A stretch of 64,000 nucleotides of DNA from JAAFHB01 sp963677935 (lineage in GTDB: Bacteria > Bacteroidota > Bacteroidia > Bacteroidales > Prolixibacteraceae). The notes under the pieces are model-generated. The model saw only the letters and a program-made list of their open reading frames with translations, ran no database searches and had not been told where the DNA came from. Below, in pieces: positions 7,831 to 16,123 of this stretch (positions are counted from its first letter, which is position 1; each line of letters opens with the position of its first letter). The stretch lies in assembly GCA_963677935.2 (NCBI GenBank), contig CAXXEH010000001.1, positions 1-64,000 of the forward strand, read 5' to 3'. Both the position numbers and the translations under genes were made by a program.

Positions 7831-9744
7831 ATGGATCAATTCCACCAAATATTAAAACAATACTGGGGTTACAATGAGTTTCGTCCGCTGCAGGAGGAGA
7901 TCATCCGTTCTGTAGCTGATCAGAAAGATACCCTTGCCCTGATGCCAACTGGTGGAGGAAAATCAATTACTTTTCAGGTATATTCGCTATCGGTAGAAGG
8001 GATTTGTCTTGTTGTTACCCCTTTGATTGCCCTGATTAAAGACCAGGTCGAAAATCTGCGGTCGAAAAATATTAAAGCACTTGCCATCTATTCGGGGATG
8101 ACGAACCGGGAGATAGATATCGCATTGAATAATGCAGTTTATGGCGATTATAAGTTTTTATACGTCTCACCTGAGCGCCTTTCATCCGAAAAGTTCAGGG
8201 AGTTTCTGGTGCGGATGAAGCTCAACCTGATCACGGTTGACGAAGCGCATTGTATCTCACAATGGGGATACGATTTCAGACCATCCTATCTCACCATTTC
8301 TGATTTGAGAAAATACTTTCCTCAGATTCCCATTCTGGCATTAACCGCAACTGCTACCCGGAAAGTGGTGGATGATATACAGGAGAAGCTGGAATTCAGA
8401 GAAATCAACCTCCTTCAGAAGAGTTTCAGGCGCGAAAATCTCATTTACCTGGTCCGTGATAAGGAAGACAAAATGGGTTATCTGACCGATACCATCCGTA
8501 AATCAAAGGGTACCGGAATTGTATATGTAAGAAGCCGGAAGAAAACCAGGGAAATTGCACAGATGCTCCAACAGCAAAAAATTTCGGCAGATTTTTACCA
8601 CGCAGGACTTGCTACAGATGTACGCAGTCAAAAGCAGGACAAATGGATGAGTGGGGAATCACGAGTTATTGTTGCCACTAATGCATTTGGAATGGGGATC
8701 GATAAGCCCGATGTCAGATTTGTGATTCATATCGATTTGCCCGATTCGTTGGAAGCCTATTTTCAGGAAGCAGGCCGGGCAGGGCGCGATGGACAGAAAT
8801 CGGTCGCAGTTCTCCTTTACAACAATACAGACAAGCGAAGACTCCATAAAATGGTCACTGACAGTTTCCCTGTCATAGAAACCATCCGTTCAGTATATAA
8901 CTCCATCTGCAATTACCTGATGATTGCAGTGGGGAGCGGTAAAGGGGGAATTTTCGGTTTCCGGATAGAGGATTTTTCAAAAAAATTCGAATTCCAGGTC
9001 AATGCAGTTTATCATAGTTTAAAACTTTTGGAGCGACAGGGATACCTCTCGTATGTCGAAAACGTGGATAATTATTCTCGTATTCTGTTTACGGTTCGCC
9101 GGGATGATTTGTACAAAATTCAATTGAGGAATGCAGAACTGGATCAATTTATCAAATTAATTCTCCGATCATACACGGGTGTCTTTACCGATTTTGTCAA
9201 CATCGACGAGGCACTGCTCGCTCGTCGTTCAAGTAACAGCGGAGAAATTGTTTATCAGAATCTCAAATTATTGGCACAACAAAAAATAATCGACTATATC
9301 CCTCAGAAAAAGACGCCGGTAATTGTGTTCGAAACAGAGCGGATAGAAACCGGAAGAATTCATATAAGTGTCGAAAATTATCAGCACCGCAAAGTGAAAT
9401 ACCAGCAGCAGGTTGATTCGGTAATCGACTATGCCTCAAATAATCGTAAATGCCGAAGTGTTTCATTGCTCGAATATTTCGGGCAATTGGATTCGGAACC
9501 CTGCGGATTTTGCGATGTTTGCACGGGAGAGCACGAATCGGGTATCAGGGTAGCAGATTTTAATCGGATATCGTTTAAAATCAAGGAAATTCTACTTTCT
9601 GAAAGTTGTTCAATTGACAAAATAGTAAGATTGGTGAACGAACCGGAAACGAATATTATTAAAGTTTCACGCTGGCTGCTTGACAATGAACTGGTTAAAT
9701 CCGGCACAAATGGATTACTGACCAACAATTCACAAGGTCAATAA
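7831..9744 (+). CDS. recQ: ATP-dependent DNA helicase RecQ
   Basis: 637 residues from the ATG at 7831 (a TTG eight codons upstream is less likely). RecQ is a 3'-5' helicase used in recombination and fork repair. Visible: Walker A GGGKS at 41-45, DEAH at 137-140 followed by 'CISQWGYDFRPSY' (the RecQ-specific aromatic loop), motif VI 'QEAGRAGRDGQ', and the zinc-binding cysteines at 541, 558, 561 and 564. A winged-helix RQC part follows motif VI. I see no clear HRDC domain at the C-terminus, so the protein looks like the shorter Bacteroidota RecQ form. It is divergent from guaB. Confidence 0.95.
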   Translation: MDQFHQILKQYWGYNEFRPLQEEIIRSVADQKDTLALMPTGGGKSITFQVYSLSVEGICLVVTPLIALIKDQVENLRSKNIKALAIYSGMTNREIDIALNNAVYGDYKFLYVSPERLSSEKFREFLVRMKLNLITVDEAHCISQWGYDFRPSYLTISDLRKYFPQIPILALTATATRKVVDDIQEKLEFREINLLQKSFRRENLIYLVRDKEDKMGYLTDTIRKSKGTGIVYVRSRKKTREIAQMLQQQKISADFYHAGLATDVRSQKQDKWMSGESRVIVATNAFGMGIDKPDVRFVIHIDLPDSLEAYFQEAGRAGRDGQKSVAVLLYNNTDKRRLHKMVTDSFPVIETIRSVYNSICNYLMIAVGSGKGGIFGFRIEDFSKKFEFQVNAVYHSLKLLERQGYLSYVENVDNYSRILFTVRRDDLYKIQLRNAELDQFIKLILRSYTGVFTDFVNIDEALLARRSSNSGEIVYQNLKLLAQQKIIDYIPQKKTPVIVFETERIETGRIHISVENYQHRKVKYQQQVDSVIDYASNNRKCRSVSLLEYFGQLDSEPCGFCDVCTGEHESGIRVADFNRISFKIKEILLSESCSIDKIVRLVNEPETNIIKVSRWLLDNELVKSGTNGLLTNNSQGQ

Positions 9745-9779
9745 TGAACTGAATACCATTCGCTATCGGGATTTTTGAT

Positions 9780-9787
9780 TACCTTTG
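9780..9787 (+). promoter_or_regulatory. Possible -7 box before the DUF5063 gene
   Basis: TACCTTTG matches TAnnTTTG and lies 30 nt before the ATG at 9818. A weak TTC(G) is 19 nt upstream. It argues for the ATG start because the alternative TTG at 9785 lies inside the box. Confidence 0.35.
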
Positions 9788-9817
9788 TCATCTATTGAGT
9801 ACGATAAAAGAATATTA

Positions 9818-10396
9818 ATGAGTAAAGAACCATTTTCAGAGGTGGTATATTCGAAAAATGTGATCGAATTTGCCACGGTTGCCAATGAGTATTGTTCATT
9901 TATTGAGGCTGTTGATCAGTTTCAACGAAAGGATTTTATCGTACGGGTACAGAAATTGTTTCCGCTGCTTTATCTGAAGGCAACATTACTTCCTGAACCA
10001 GACATTGAAATGTCGGAGGATGCCCCTGAGAAGTTTGTCAGTGAAGAAGATTATAATTTCGTTTTGCATAAACTCGAAGAAAAATTTGGTCAGTTTGATG
10101 CCTATTATGAAGTTTTTGATCCCTCAATGCAGTATAGCGAGGATGCACTTGAAGCGAGTATTTCGGAAAATATTACAGATATCTATCAGGATCTGAAAGA
10201 TTTCATTCTATTGTACAGAATAGGAACACTTGAAGTTATGAATGATGCACTTTGGGAATGCCGAAATAATTTCGAGCAATACTGGGGTCAGCGGCTGGTT
10301 AACGGACTAAGGGCGATTCATAACCTGGTTTATGGGGTTTCGGATCTTGAAGAGAAAGAGGATCATTCAGACAATAGTGACGATTTTTCGGATTGA
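9818..10396 (+). CDS. DUF5063 domain protein
   Basis: 192 residues from the ATG at 9818. It begins 'MSKEPFSEVVYSKNVIEF', continues with 'YCSFIEAVDQFQRKDFIVRV', and ends with a short acidic, Ser/Asp-rich tail. The helical N-terminal half matches DUF5063, a family of cytoplasmic Bacteroidota proteins of unknown role that is often encoded next to an RNase D-like exonuclease, as here (next gene 57 bp on). It has no signal peptide or membrane segment. Function cannot be given. Confidence 0.8.
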   Translation: MSKEPFSEVVYSKNVIEFATVANEYCSFIEAVDQFQRKDFIVRVQKLFPLLYLKATLLPEPDIEMSEDAPEKFVSEEDYNFVLHKLEEKFGQFDAYYEVFDPSMQYSEDALEASISENITDIYQDLKDFILLYRIGTLEVMNDALWECRNNFEQYWGQRLVNGLRAIHNLVYGVSDLEEKEDHSDNSDDFSD

Positions 10397-10453
10397 AAAT
10401 CGTATCATTAAATAAAATATTGAAATAAAAAGAGTCTGGGGAGGTTAAAGATA

Positions 10454-11077
10454 ATGAGGAAATCAATTTCCAACGATGAGTTAGCAGAATTACCACTTTC
10501 TTCATTTGAAGGTACTATTCATGTGATAGAACAACCTGAAGATTTGGACAGGGCACTTCACTATCTTAGTAATCAACTGATTATTGGATTTGATACTGAA
10601 ACCAGACCTGCCTTTAAAAAAGGTCAGATTTTCCCGGTCTCTTTACTTCAACTGGCGACCTCTGATCAGGCTTTTCTGTTCCGGATCAACAAAATTGGGT
10701 TACCTGCAGGTCTCATTAAAATTCTTGCCTCATCAAAAATATTGAAAACAGGTGTGGCAATCAGAGATGATATTAAAATCCTGCAACGGATTGTCCATTT
10801 TAAACCTGGAGGATTCATTGAATTACAGGATCTTGTTAAGGATTATGGAATCGAAAACTTCAGTCTTAAGAAACTCTCTGCAATCGTTTTAGGCTTCAGA
10901 ATCTCCAAATCTCAGCGGCTGACCAACTGGGATGCAGATGAATTATCGGAGCAACAACTAATTTATGGCGCTACCGATGCCTGGGTTTCGGGTGAAATCT
11001 ATAAACAATTGCTTTTAACTCCGATTGAACAAGTGTTGTGTGAACCCGAAATTGCAGAAAGTGTAGAGGAAGATTAA
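10454..11077 (+). CDS. RNase D-like 3'-5' exonuclease (DEDD family)
   Basis: 207 residues with a single DEDDy exonuclease domain. Exo I is FDTETRP with Asp47 and Glu49 as metal ligands; Exo III is in 'YGATDAWVSGE' with Asp175. Between them 'TGVAIRDDIKIL' provides the Exo II Asp. There is no HRDC domain, so it is a stand-alone domain similar to small RNase D/WRN-exonuclease-like proteins rather than full RNase D. Substrate (RNA or DNA 3' ends) cannot be told from sequence. It sits between the DUF5063 gene and an rRNA methyltransferase, probably in one operon (36 bp to the next gene). Confidence 0.88.
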   Translation: MRKSISNDELAELPLSSFEGTIHVIEQPEDLDRALHYLSNQLIIGFDTETRPAFKKGQIFPVSLLQLATSDQAFLFRINKIGLPAGLIKILASSKILKTGVAIRDDIKILQRIVHFKPGGFIELQDLVKDYGIENFSLKKLSAIVLGFRISKSQRLTNWDADELSEQQLIYGATDAWVSGEIYKQLLLTPIEQVLCEPEIAESVEED

Positions 11078-11113
11078 TCCAACGTAGATTTCGGTAAGTA
11101 TTTTAATAGTAGC

Positions 11114-12301
11114 ATGTTGAATTTCAGTAAAGTTGTTTTAAAAAAAGGGAAAGAAGAATCCATTCTCCGGTTTCATCCCTGGGTCTTTTCAGGTGCAATT
11201 GACCATATCGAAGGGAGTGTAGAAGAAGGAGATGTGGTAATTGTATGCGCCAGTGACGACCGTTTTTTAGGTATTGGACATAGCGCAATAGGTTCAATTG
11301 CCGTAAGGATTTTCTCTTTCAGCGAAGTTGTTCCCGATTTCCATTTTTGGTGTGATAAATTACAATCAGCCTACCATTTACGACAAAAGATAGGTTTAGC
11401 TTTGCGAAAAGAGACCAATGTTTTCAGATTAGTTCATGGTGAAGGTGATGGGATGCCCGGACTGATTGTCGATTTCTATAATGGCACAGCAGTTTTGCAG
11501 GCTCACTCTGTAGGAATGTGGCTGATCAGGAATATGCTTGCAGAGGCGATCAAGGTGGTTTTGGGTGAAAAGCTTAAAGCCATTTATGATAAAAGTGCCA
11601 AAACACTCCCTTTCAAAGCTGCCATTGAAACCACTGATGGATACCTGTATGGAAATCATTCTACCAGAGAGGTGATGGAGGATGGGAACAGGTTTCTTGT
11701 TGATTGGGAGGAGGGTCAAAAGACCGGATTTTTTGTCGATCAGCGCGAAAACAGGAAGTTGTTAAGCGAATATGCCTTTGGAAAAGATGTACTGAACATG
11801 TTTTGTTACACAGGCGGATTTTCATTCTCTGCGATGCGGGGAGGGGCTAGTCTTGTACATTCGGTAGATTCATCTGCCAAAGCGATTGAACTCACCAATC
11901 ACAATGTGGAACTTAACTTTCCGGGAGATAAAAGGCATGAAGCGTTTACTTCTGAAGCTTTTGATTTTATGCATGATATCAAGGATAAATATGATCTGAT
12001 TATTCTCGATCCACCTGCGTTCGCAAAGCATAAAAATGTACTGAATCAAGCGCTTCAGGGATATAAAAAATTAAATAGCAGGGCATTTCAGCAAATTCGT
12101 CCTGGCGGGGTATTGTTTACGTTCTCCTGCTCACAGGTAGTCACTAAAACAAATTTCCGCGAAGCTGTTTTTTCAGCTGCTGCAATTTCGAAGCGAAATA
12201 TTCGGATTTTGCATCAGTTATCACAACCCGCAGACCATCCAATTAACATATATCACCCTGAAGGTGAATATCTTAAAGGATTAGTCCTGTATGTTGAATA
12301 A
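11114..12301 (+). CDS. rlmI: Class I SAM-dependent rRNA methyltransferase (RlmI family)
   Basis: 395 residues. The N-terminal part is PUA-like ('RFHPWVFSGAIDHIEGSVEE'), the middle is the EEHEE-like domain, and the C-terminal Rossmann fold has 'KTGFFVDQRENRKLL', the SAM loop 'NMFCYTGGFSFSAM' and the catalytic-type motif 'LDPPAFAKHKN' near residue 300, followed by 'FTFSCSQ' with the conserved Cys. RlmI makes m5C in 23S rRNA; the family call is firm but the exact target nucleotide in this organism is inferred. It lies between the exonuclease and a DEAD-box RNA helicase, an RNA-metabolism neighbourhood. Confidence 0.92.
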   Translation: MLNFSKVVLKKGKEESILRFHPWVFSGAIDHIEGSVEEGDVVIVCASDDRFLGIGHSAIGSIAVRIFSFSEVVPDFHFWCDKLQSAYHLRQKIGLALRKETNVFRLVHGEGDGMPGLIVDFYNGTAVLQAHSVGMWLIRNMLAEAIKVVLGEKLKAIYDKSAKTLPFKAAIETTDGYLYGNHSTREVMEDGNRFLVDWEEGQKTGFFVDQRENRKLLSEYAFGKDVLNMFCYTGGFSFSAMRGGASLVHSVDSSAKAIELTNHNVELNFPGDKRHEAFTSEAFDFMHDIKDKYDLIILDPPAFAKHKNVLNQALQGYKKLNSRAFQQIRPGGVLFTFSCSQVVTKTNFREAVFSAAAISKRNIRILHQLSQPADHPINIYHPEGEYLKGLVLYVE

Positions 12302-12333
12302 AAATAATAAATATCATTTAAAGTTATAAAAAA

Positions 12334-13620
12334 TTGAAATTTAAAGAGTTTGATTTTGTTCCTGAGATCATGGAAGGTCTTGAATCCATGGGTTTTGAGG
12401 AATGTACCCCAGTTCAGGAATTGGCTATGCCGGTAATCTGGGAGGGGAAAGACCTGATCGCTTGCGCCCAGACCGGAACGGGAAAAACGGCAGCATATCT
12501 GTTGCCTGTACTGAACCGGATTACCCGAAGCCCGCATCAGGGTATTAACACATTAATTATTGCTCCGACAAGAGAATTGGTACTACAGATAGATCAGCAA
12601 ATAGAAGGATTTTCCTATTTCTCTGGCGCCACTTCACTCGCAGTTTACGGCGGTGGCGAAGGTGCGGCATTTGATCAGCAAAAAGCAGCACTTGTGCAGG
12701 GCGCCGATATCATTGTTGCTACACCTGGCCGTCTACTGTCGCACATTAACCTTAAATATTCCGATTTTAGTACCATTAAGCATCTTATCCTTGATGAGGC
12801 AGACCGTATGCTCGACATGGGATTCTTCGACGATATTATGCGCATTGTTCGTGAGCTGCCGGTTACCCGGCAAACATTAATGTTCTCGGCCACCATGCCG
12901 CCAAAAATCAGAAAACTGGCGGAAGGAATCTTACACAATCCCCAAAGTGTTAATATTGCGATTTCGAAACCGGCTGAGAATATCATTCAGGCAGCTTACA
13001 TGGTCTACGAGAATCAAAAAGTAGCCCTGGTAAAATCATTATTAAAAGGAAAAACCGATTACAAGAGTGTACTTATTTTTACCTCCAGAAAGATCAACGT
13101 AAACGGACTTGTGAGGGAATTACGAAGGATGGGTTTTAAAACCGATGGAATGCTTTCGGATCTTGAGCAGAAAGAACGTGAAGAGGTGATGTTAAGGTTC
13201 AGAAACCGCGAAACACAGGTTCTTGTGGCTACAGATATTGTTGCACGTGGAATCGATATTGACGGGATTGACATGGTGATGAACTACGATGTTCCACGCG
13301 ATCCGGAAGATTATGTCCACCGTATCGGTCGAACTGCCCGTGCTGCAAGTTCAGGATTGGCAATTACATTGATCTCCGATCTTGACCAGCATAATTTTAA
13401 ACGAATTGAGGATTTAATTGAGCGGGATATCATCAAGATTCCACTCCCTCCTGAATTTGGCGAAGCGCCACTCTACAATCCAATTAGTGGTGGAAAACGG
13501 TTTGGAAGACGACCTTCGACAGGAAGATCGAATAATCAACCGAAAGCTGCTAATAGTGGTAAGAAAAAGATCTTTCGTCATCGCGATCGCGGCACGCATC
13601 AGGGGCATCAGCCGGAATAG
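12334..13620 (+). CDS. DEAD-box RNA helicase
   Basis: 428 residues. Q-motif 'ECTPVQELAMPVI', Walker A AQTGTGKT at 45-52, DEAD at 154-157 in 'LDEADRMLDMGFF', motif III SAT in 'MFSATMP', and motif VI 'HRIGRTAR'. A short basic tail (rich in Gly, Arg, Lys) follows. The start is a TTG at 12334: family members start MKFxEFDF, which is exactly what the TTG frame gives (MKFKEFDF), while the next ATG at 12370 would remove the conserved N-terminus. RhlE-like; role in ribosome assembly or RNA decay is inferred. Confidence 0.93.
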   Translation: MKFKEFDFVPEIMEGLESMGFEECTPVQELAMPVIWEGKDLIACAQTGTGKTAAYLLPVLNRITRSPHQGINTLIIAPTRELVLQIDQQIEGFSYFSGATSLAVYGGGEGAAFDQQKAALVQGADIIVATPGRLLSHINLKYSDFSTIKHLILDEADRMLDMGFFDDIMRIVRELPVTRQTLMFSATMPPKIRKLAEGILHNPQSVNIAISKPAENIIQAAYMVYENQKVALVKSLLKGKTDYKSVLIFTSRKINVNGLVRELRRMGFKTDGMLSDLEQKEREEVMLRFRNRETQVLVATDIVARGIDIDGIDMVMNYDVPRDPEDYVHRIGRTARAASSGLAITLISDLDQHNFKRIEDLIERDIIKIPLPPEFGEAPLYNPISGGKRFGRRPSTGRSNNQPKAANSGKKKIFRHRDRGTHQGHQPE

Positions 13621-13932
13621 CACCGGAAAACTATTCCTAATAAATCAGTTTAATTTACTGTCCCGGGAGAAATCATAGATTCTTCGCTACGCTACTAATA
13701 CAGCATTCTATTGGCTATTTTTAAAAGGAGATTCCTCACTGCGTTCGGAATGCAGTGCGACGGAATGAGGAATCTCACTTTTATTCTTTATTATCTTAGC
13801 TGTCATAAAATCTGGTGTATATCATCATATTCAGGCCAATATTAAATGTTGTCCTTAGTAATGCAGCAAAGCGGAATGCGGAATCTATTAATACTGACAG
13901 CTATTCCTCTAAACAATACAGATTAATAACCA
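13621..13932. other. Intergenic region with palindromic element
   Basis: A 312-bp convergent intergenic stretch with no believable gene. It holds the strong inverted repeat described separately (13728-13776) and degenerate related pieces on either side: bases 13674-13692 resemble the left arm and 13872-13890 the right arm. Nothing else recognisable. Confidence 0.6.
13728..13776. repeat. Nested inverted repeat (cruciform-type element)
   Basis: GAGATTCCTCA (13728-13738) and TGAGGAATCTC (13766-13776) are perfect 11-bp inverted copies. Inside them ACTGC (13738-13742) pairs with GCAGT (13752-13756). It lies between the convergent stops of the DEAD-box helicase and murI. A T-rich run follows on the plus strand, so it may also serve as a terminator, but the size and the degenerate copies around it look like an intergenic repeat family. 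Confidence 0.7.
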
Positions 13933-14763
13933 TCAAAGTGTAATCTTTTCAGCACTCAGTGAATAACCAAGATACTGACTTGCGCGTGGTTCAAAATTAT
14001 CCACAGATTCGGTAGTCAGGAATTGGCATAATCCCCCTTTCGAACATTTCTGCTCCATTTCGGGATGGCGAAACAGGTAATTAGCAAGACTTTCACAGAC
14101 AACGGGGCCTTGTTCCAGAAGTGATACATGATCGGGAAGATATTTTCGGATACTGGGCAAAAGAAGCGGATAATGGGTGCAGCCCAGGATCACGGTATCA
14201 ATTTCCGGATCATTCCGAAACAGACGAGTGATGTTTTTTTGGACAAAATAATCGGCTGCCGGATTATTGGTCTCATCATTTTCAACCAATGGCACCCACA
14301 TCGGACATGCTTCCTGAGTGACGATTAACCGGTCATCGGAAATTTTGGCAATCTCCAGAGGATACGATTGGGAAAGTACCGTTCCTGTAGTTCCCAGTAT
14401 TCCAATATGACCACTTTTGGTATAGAGTGGAATCTGCTCCACACTTGGGCGTATCACGCCTAATACCCGTCGGGATGGATCAAATAAAGGCAGATCGTTT
14501 TGCTGAATGGACCGTAGTGCCTTAGCTGAGGCGGTATTACAAGCAAGAATGACCAGTTGACAACCCATCGAAAAAAGCTTCATTACCGCCTCAAGGGTAT
14601 ACTTGTACACCACATCAAACGAACGTGAACCATAAGGTGTCCGTGCATTGTCTCCGAGATAGATATAATCATATTGCGGAAGATGTTCAATCATCGATTT
14701 CAATATGGTTAATCCTCCATACCCCGAATCGAAAACGCCAATTGGTTGATAATTCTGCTCCAC
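13933..14763 (-). CDS. murI: Glutamate racemase
   Basis: 276 residues. MurI converts L- to D-glutamate for peptidoglycan. The start 'IGVFDSGYGGLTIL' is the family signature with the catalytic Asp-Ser pair; the two catalytic cysteines are Cys75 in 'ACNTASAKALR' and Cys195 in 'GCTHYPLL'. 'YLGDNARTPYGSRS' is also conserved. Length and motifs are complete. It follows two Skp-like genes on the same strand, but a strong hairpin at 14856-14883 separates it from them. Confidence 0.97.
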   Translation of the reverse strand: MEQNYQPIGVFDSGYGGLTILKSMIEHLPQYDYIYLGDNARTPYGSRSFDVVYKYTLEAVMKLFSMGCQLVILACNTASAKALRSIQQNDLPLFDPSRRVLGVIRPSVEQIPLYTKSGHIGILGTTGTVLSQSYPLEIAKISDDRLIVTQEACPMWVPLVENDETNNPAADYFVQKNITRLFRNDPEIDTVILGCTHYPLLLPSIRKYLPDHVSLLEQGPVVCESLANYLFRHPEMEQKCSKGGLCQFLTTESVDNFEPRASQYLGYSLSAEKITL

Positions 14764-14855
14764 GTCATATACGTTTTTAATGACCTAAACTTACAAAAAA
14801 TAGAGAAAGAACAATAAATCAGAAAAAGAATACTTCAATAATTTTCGTAAAAACC

Positions 14856-14883
14856 AAAAGGGCGCCTTTTACAGCGCCCTTTT
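14856..14883 (-). terminator. Intrinsic terminator after the Skp-like gene
   Basis: AAAAGGGCGC (14856-14865) and GCGCCCTTTT (14874-14883) form a perfect 10-bp stem with an 8-nt loop, followed on the minus strand by a T-rich stretch. It lies 22 bp past the stop of the gene at 14906 and would separate the Skp/BamA group from murI. Confidence 0.8.
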
Positions 14884-14905
14884 ATATGATTTGCACAGAA
14901 TATTT

Positions 14906-15418
14906 TTATTTTATCGCCAATTTTGTCTTAACGAAGGGCAATATGTCAATAGATTGTTCAGAATGATATAGAACACCATTTACTTCAAAAACATAAAGCA
15001 AACCCTGTTCCTTGGCAACATCGGTTATTCCCTTACGCGCCTTTTCGTAAACTGGTTGTAATTGTTTGGCTTTTTCTTTATCAATGGCTTCCTGAGCTGT
15101 TTGTTGGAATGTCTGCATTCTTTCCTGAATACTCTGAACTTCATCCTGCTTCGCTTTTACCAATGCTTCGTTTGCATCCTTTGCTTGCGCTAAAGCAACA
15201 TACTCTTTGCCTTTATCCTGATATTCTTTATTCATTGCTGCAAGCTTTGATTCCAAATCGGCCACAAATTTCTCGATGGCAGTATTACCAACTTTCGTTT
15301 CAGGCATCGCCTGTAACAGTGCCTGGAAATCAATATGGCCGAATTTTAAAGTCTGGGCAGATAAACCACCAGCAAAAAAAACTGAACAAAATACTATTAC
15401 TTTTAAAAAATTTCTCAT
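14906..15418 (-). CDS. OmpH/Skp-family periplasmic chaperone (copy 1)
   Basis: 170 residues with a signal peptide ('VIVFCSVFFAGGLSAQ') and a mature part starting 'LKFGHIDFQALLQAMPET', followed by a long Lys/Glu/Gln-rich coiled coil (about residues 50-120) and a conserved C-terminal 'EQGLLYVFEVNGVLY'. Skp trimers hold unfolded outer-membrane proteins in the periplasm. This is the second of two tandem Skp-like genes downstream of bamA; each is preceded by its own spacer and this one by a good promoter within the 3' end of the previous gene. Confidence 0.9.
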   Translation of the reverse strand: MRNFLKVIVFCSVFFAGGLSAQTLKFGHIDFQALLQAMPETKVGNTAIEKFVADLESKLAAMNKEYQDKGKEYVALAQAKDANEALVKAKQDEVQSIQERMQTFQQTAQEAIDKEKAKQLQPVYEKARKGITDVAKEQGLLYVFEVNGVLYHSEQSIDILPFVKTKLAIK

Positions 15419-15445
15419 GTTTGTTTATGATTTAAAATTTGTTCG

Positions 15446-15475
15446 CAAATATATATCTTTAATTTTTATATCCAA
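15446..15475 (-). promoter_or_regulatory. Bacteroidota-type promoter for the Skp-like gene (copy 1)
   Basis: On the minus strand TTG (15475-15473), 19-nt spacer, TATATTTG (15453-15446). It matches both elements of the housekeeping consensus. The -7 box ends 28 nt before the ATG at 15418, and the -33 element lies inside the last codons of the upstream Skp-like gene. Confidence 0.65.
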
Positions 15476-15974
15476 GCTTCTGAAGGATCTGGTCACTCAA
15501 ATCATATTTAGGATTTGTATAAATCATTGAAAGACTACCTCCCTTATCAAAAATAATTGAGTAGGCTCCCTGTTCCGCCACTTCCTGAATGGCTTTGAAC
15601 ACATCATCCTGAATGGGTTTAACCAATGCCTGCCGTTTTTGATACAGATCGCCTTCTGCCCCGAAATACTGACGCTGTAACTTTTTGTACTCCTTTTCCT
15701 TTGTGATTATCATATCTTCCCGTTTGCGTTTCATATCATCTGATAACAAAACGACCTCCGACTGAAAATCCTTGTACATTTTGTCCAGTTCTGCATGAAG
15801 CGTTTCCAGCTCTTTCTGATATTGCTGCGAAAACTTCTCCAATTGATCCTGGGCTGCTTTATAGGATGGAATATTTCCAAGGATATATTGCGTATCGACA
15901 TAGGCGTATTTCTGGGCAAACCCAAAACCCACCGAAACGGTCAAAAACAGAAGAATTAATACTAATTTTTTCAT
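15459..15974 (-). CDS. OmpH/Skp-family periplasmic chaperone (copy 2)
   Basis: 171 residues from the ATG at 15974 (the in-frame codon two triplets upstream is TTG). The signal peptide is 'MKKLVLILLFLTVSVGFGFA' and the mature start 'QKYAYVDTQYILGNIPSY' is the classic OmpH/Skp beginning. A coiled coil (about residues 45-110) is followed by 'KAIQEVAEQGAYSIIFDKGG'. It is related to, but not a recent copy of, the next gene: similar layout with low residue identity. Position directly downstream of bamA (150 bp) supports a shared job in outer-membrane protein delivery. Confidence 0.92.
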   Translation of the reverse strand: MKKLVLILLFLTVSVGFGFAQKYAYVDTQYILGNIPSYKAAQDQLEKFSQQYQKELETLHAELDKMYKDFQSEVVLLSDDMKRKREDMIITKEKEYKKLQRQYFGAEGDLYQKRQALVKPIQDDVFKAIQEVAEQGAYSIIFDKGGSLSMIYTNPKYDLSDQILQKLGYKN

Positions 15975-16123
15975 TTTCAATAGTTTTAAATTCGATATAT
16001 TCAGTCAAAAATCAGACCAAAAAAACCATTCAAATCCAGACTTTTTGTTAAATAATGTTAGCAAACAAAATTTCATCAAAAATCAAACCAAAAGGGAAAA
16101 GTTCACAATGAATTACGGTCATT

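Noticed and set aside
12334..12369. Replacing the TTG start of the DEAD-box helicase by the ATG at 12370
   Set aside because: Would remove the conserved MKFKEFDF start shared by the family, so the TTG is kept.
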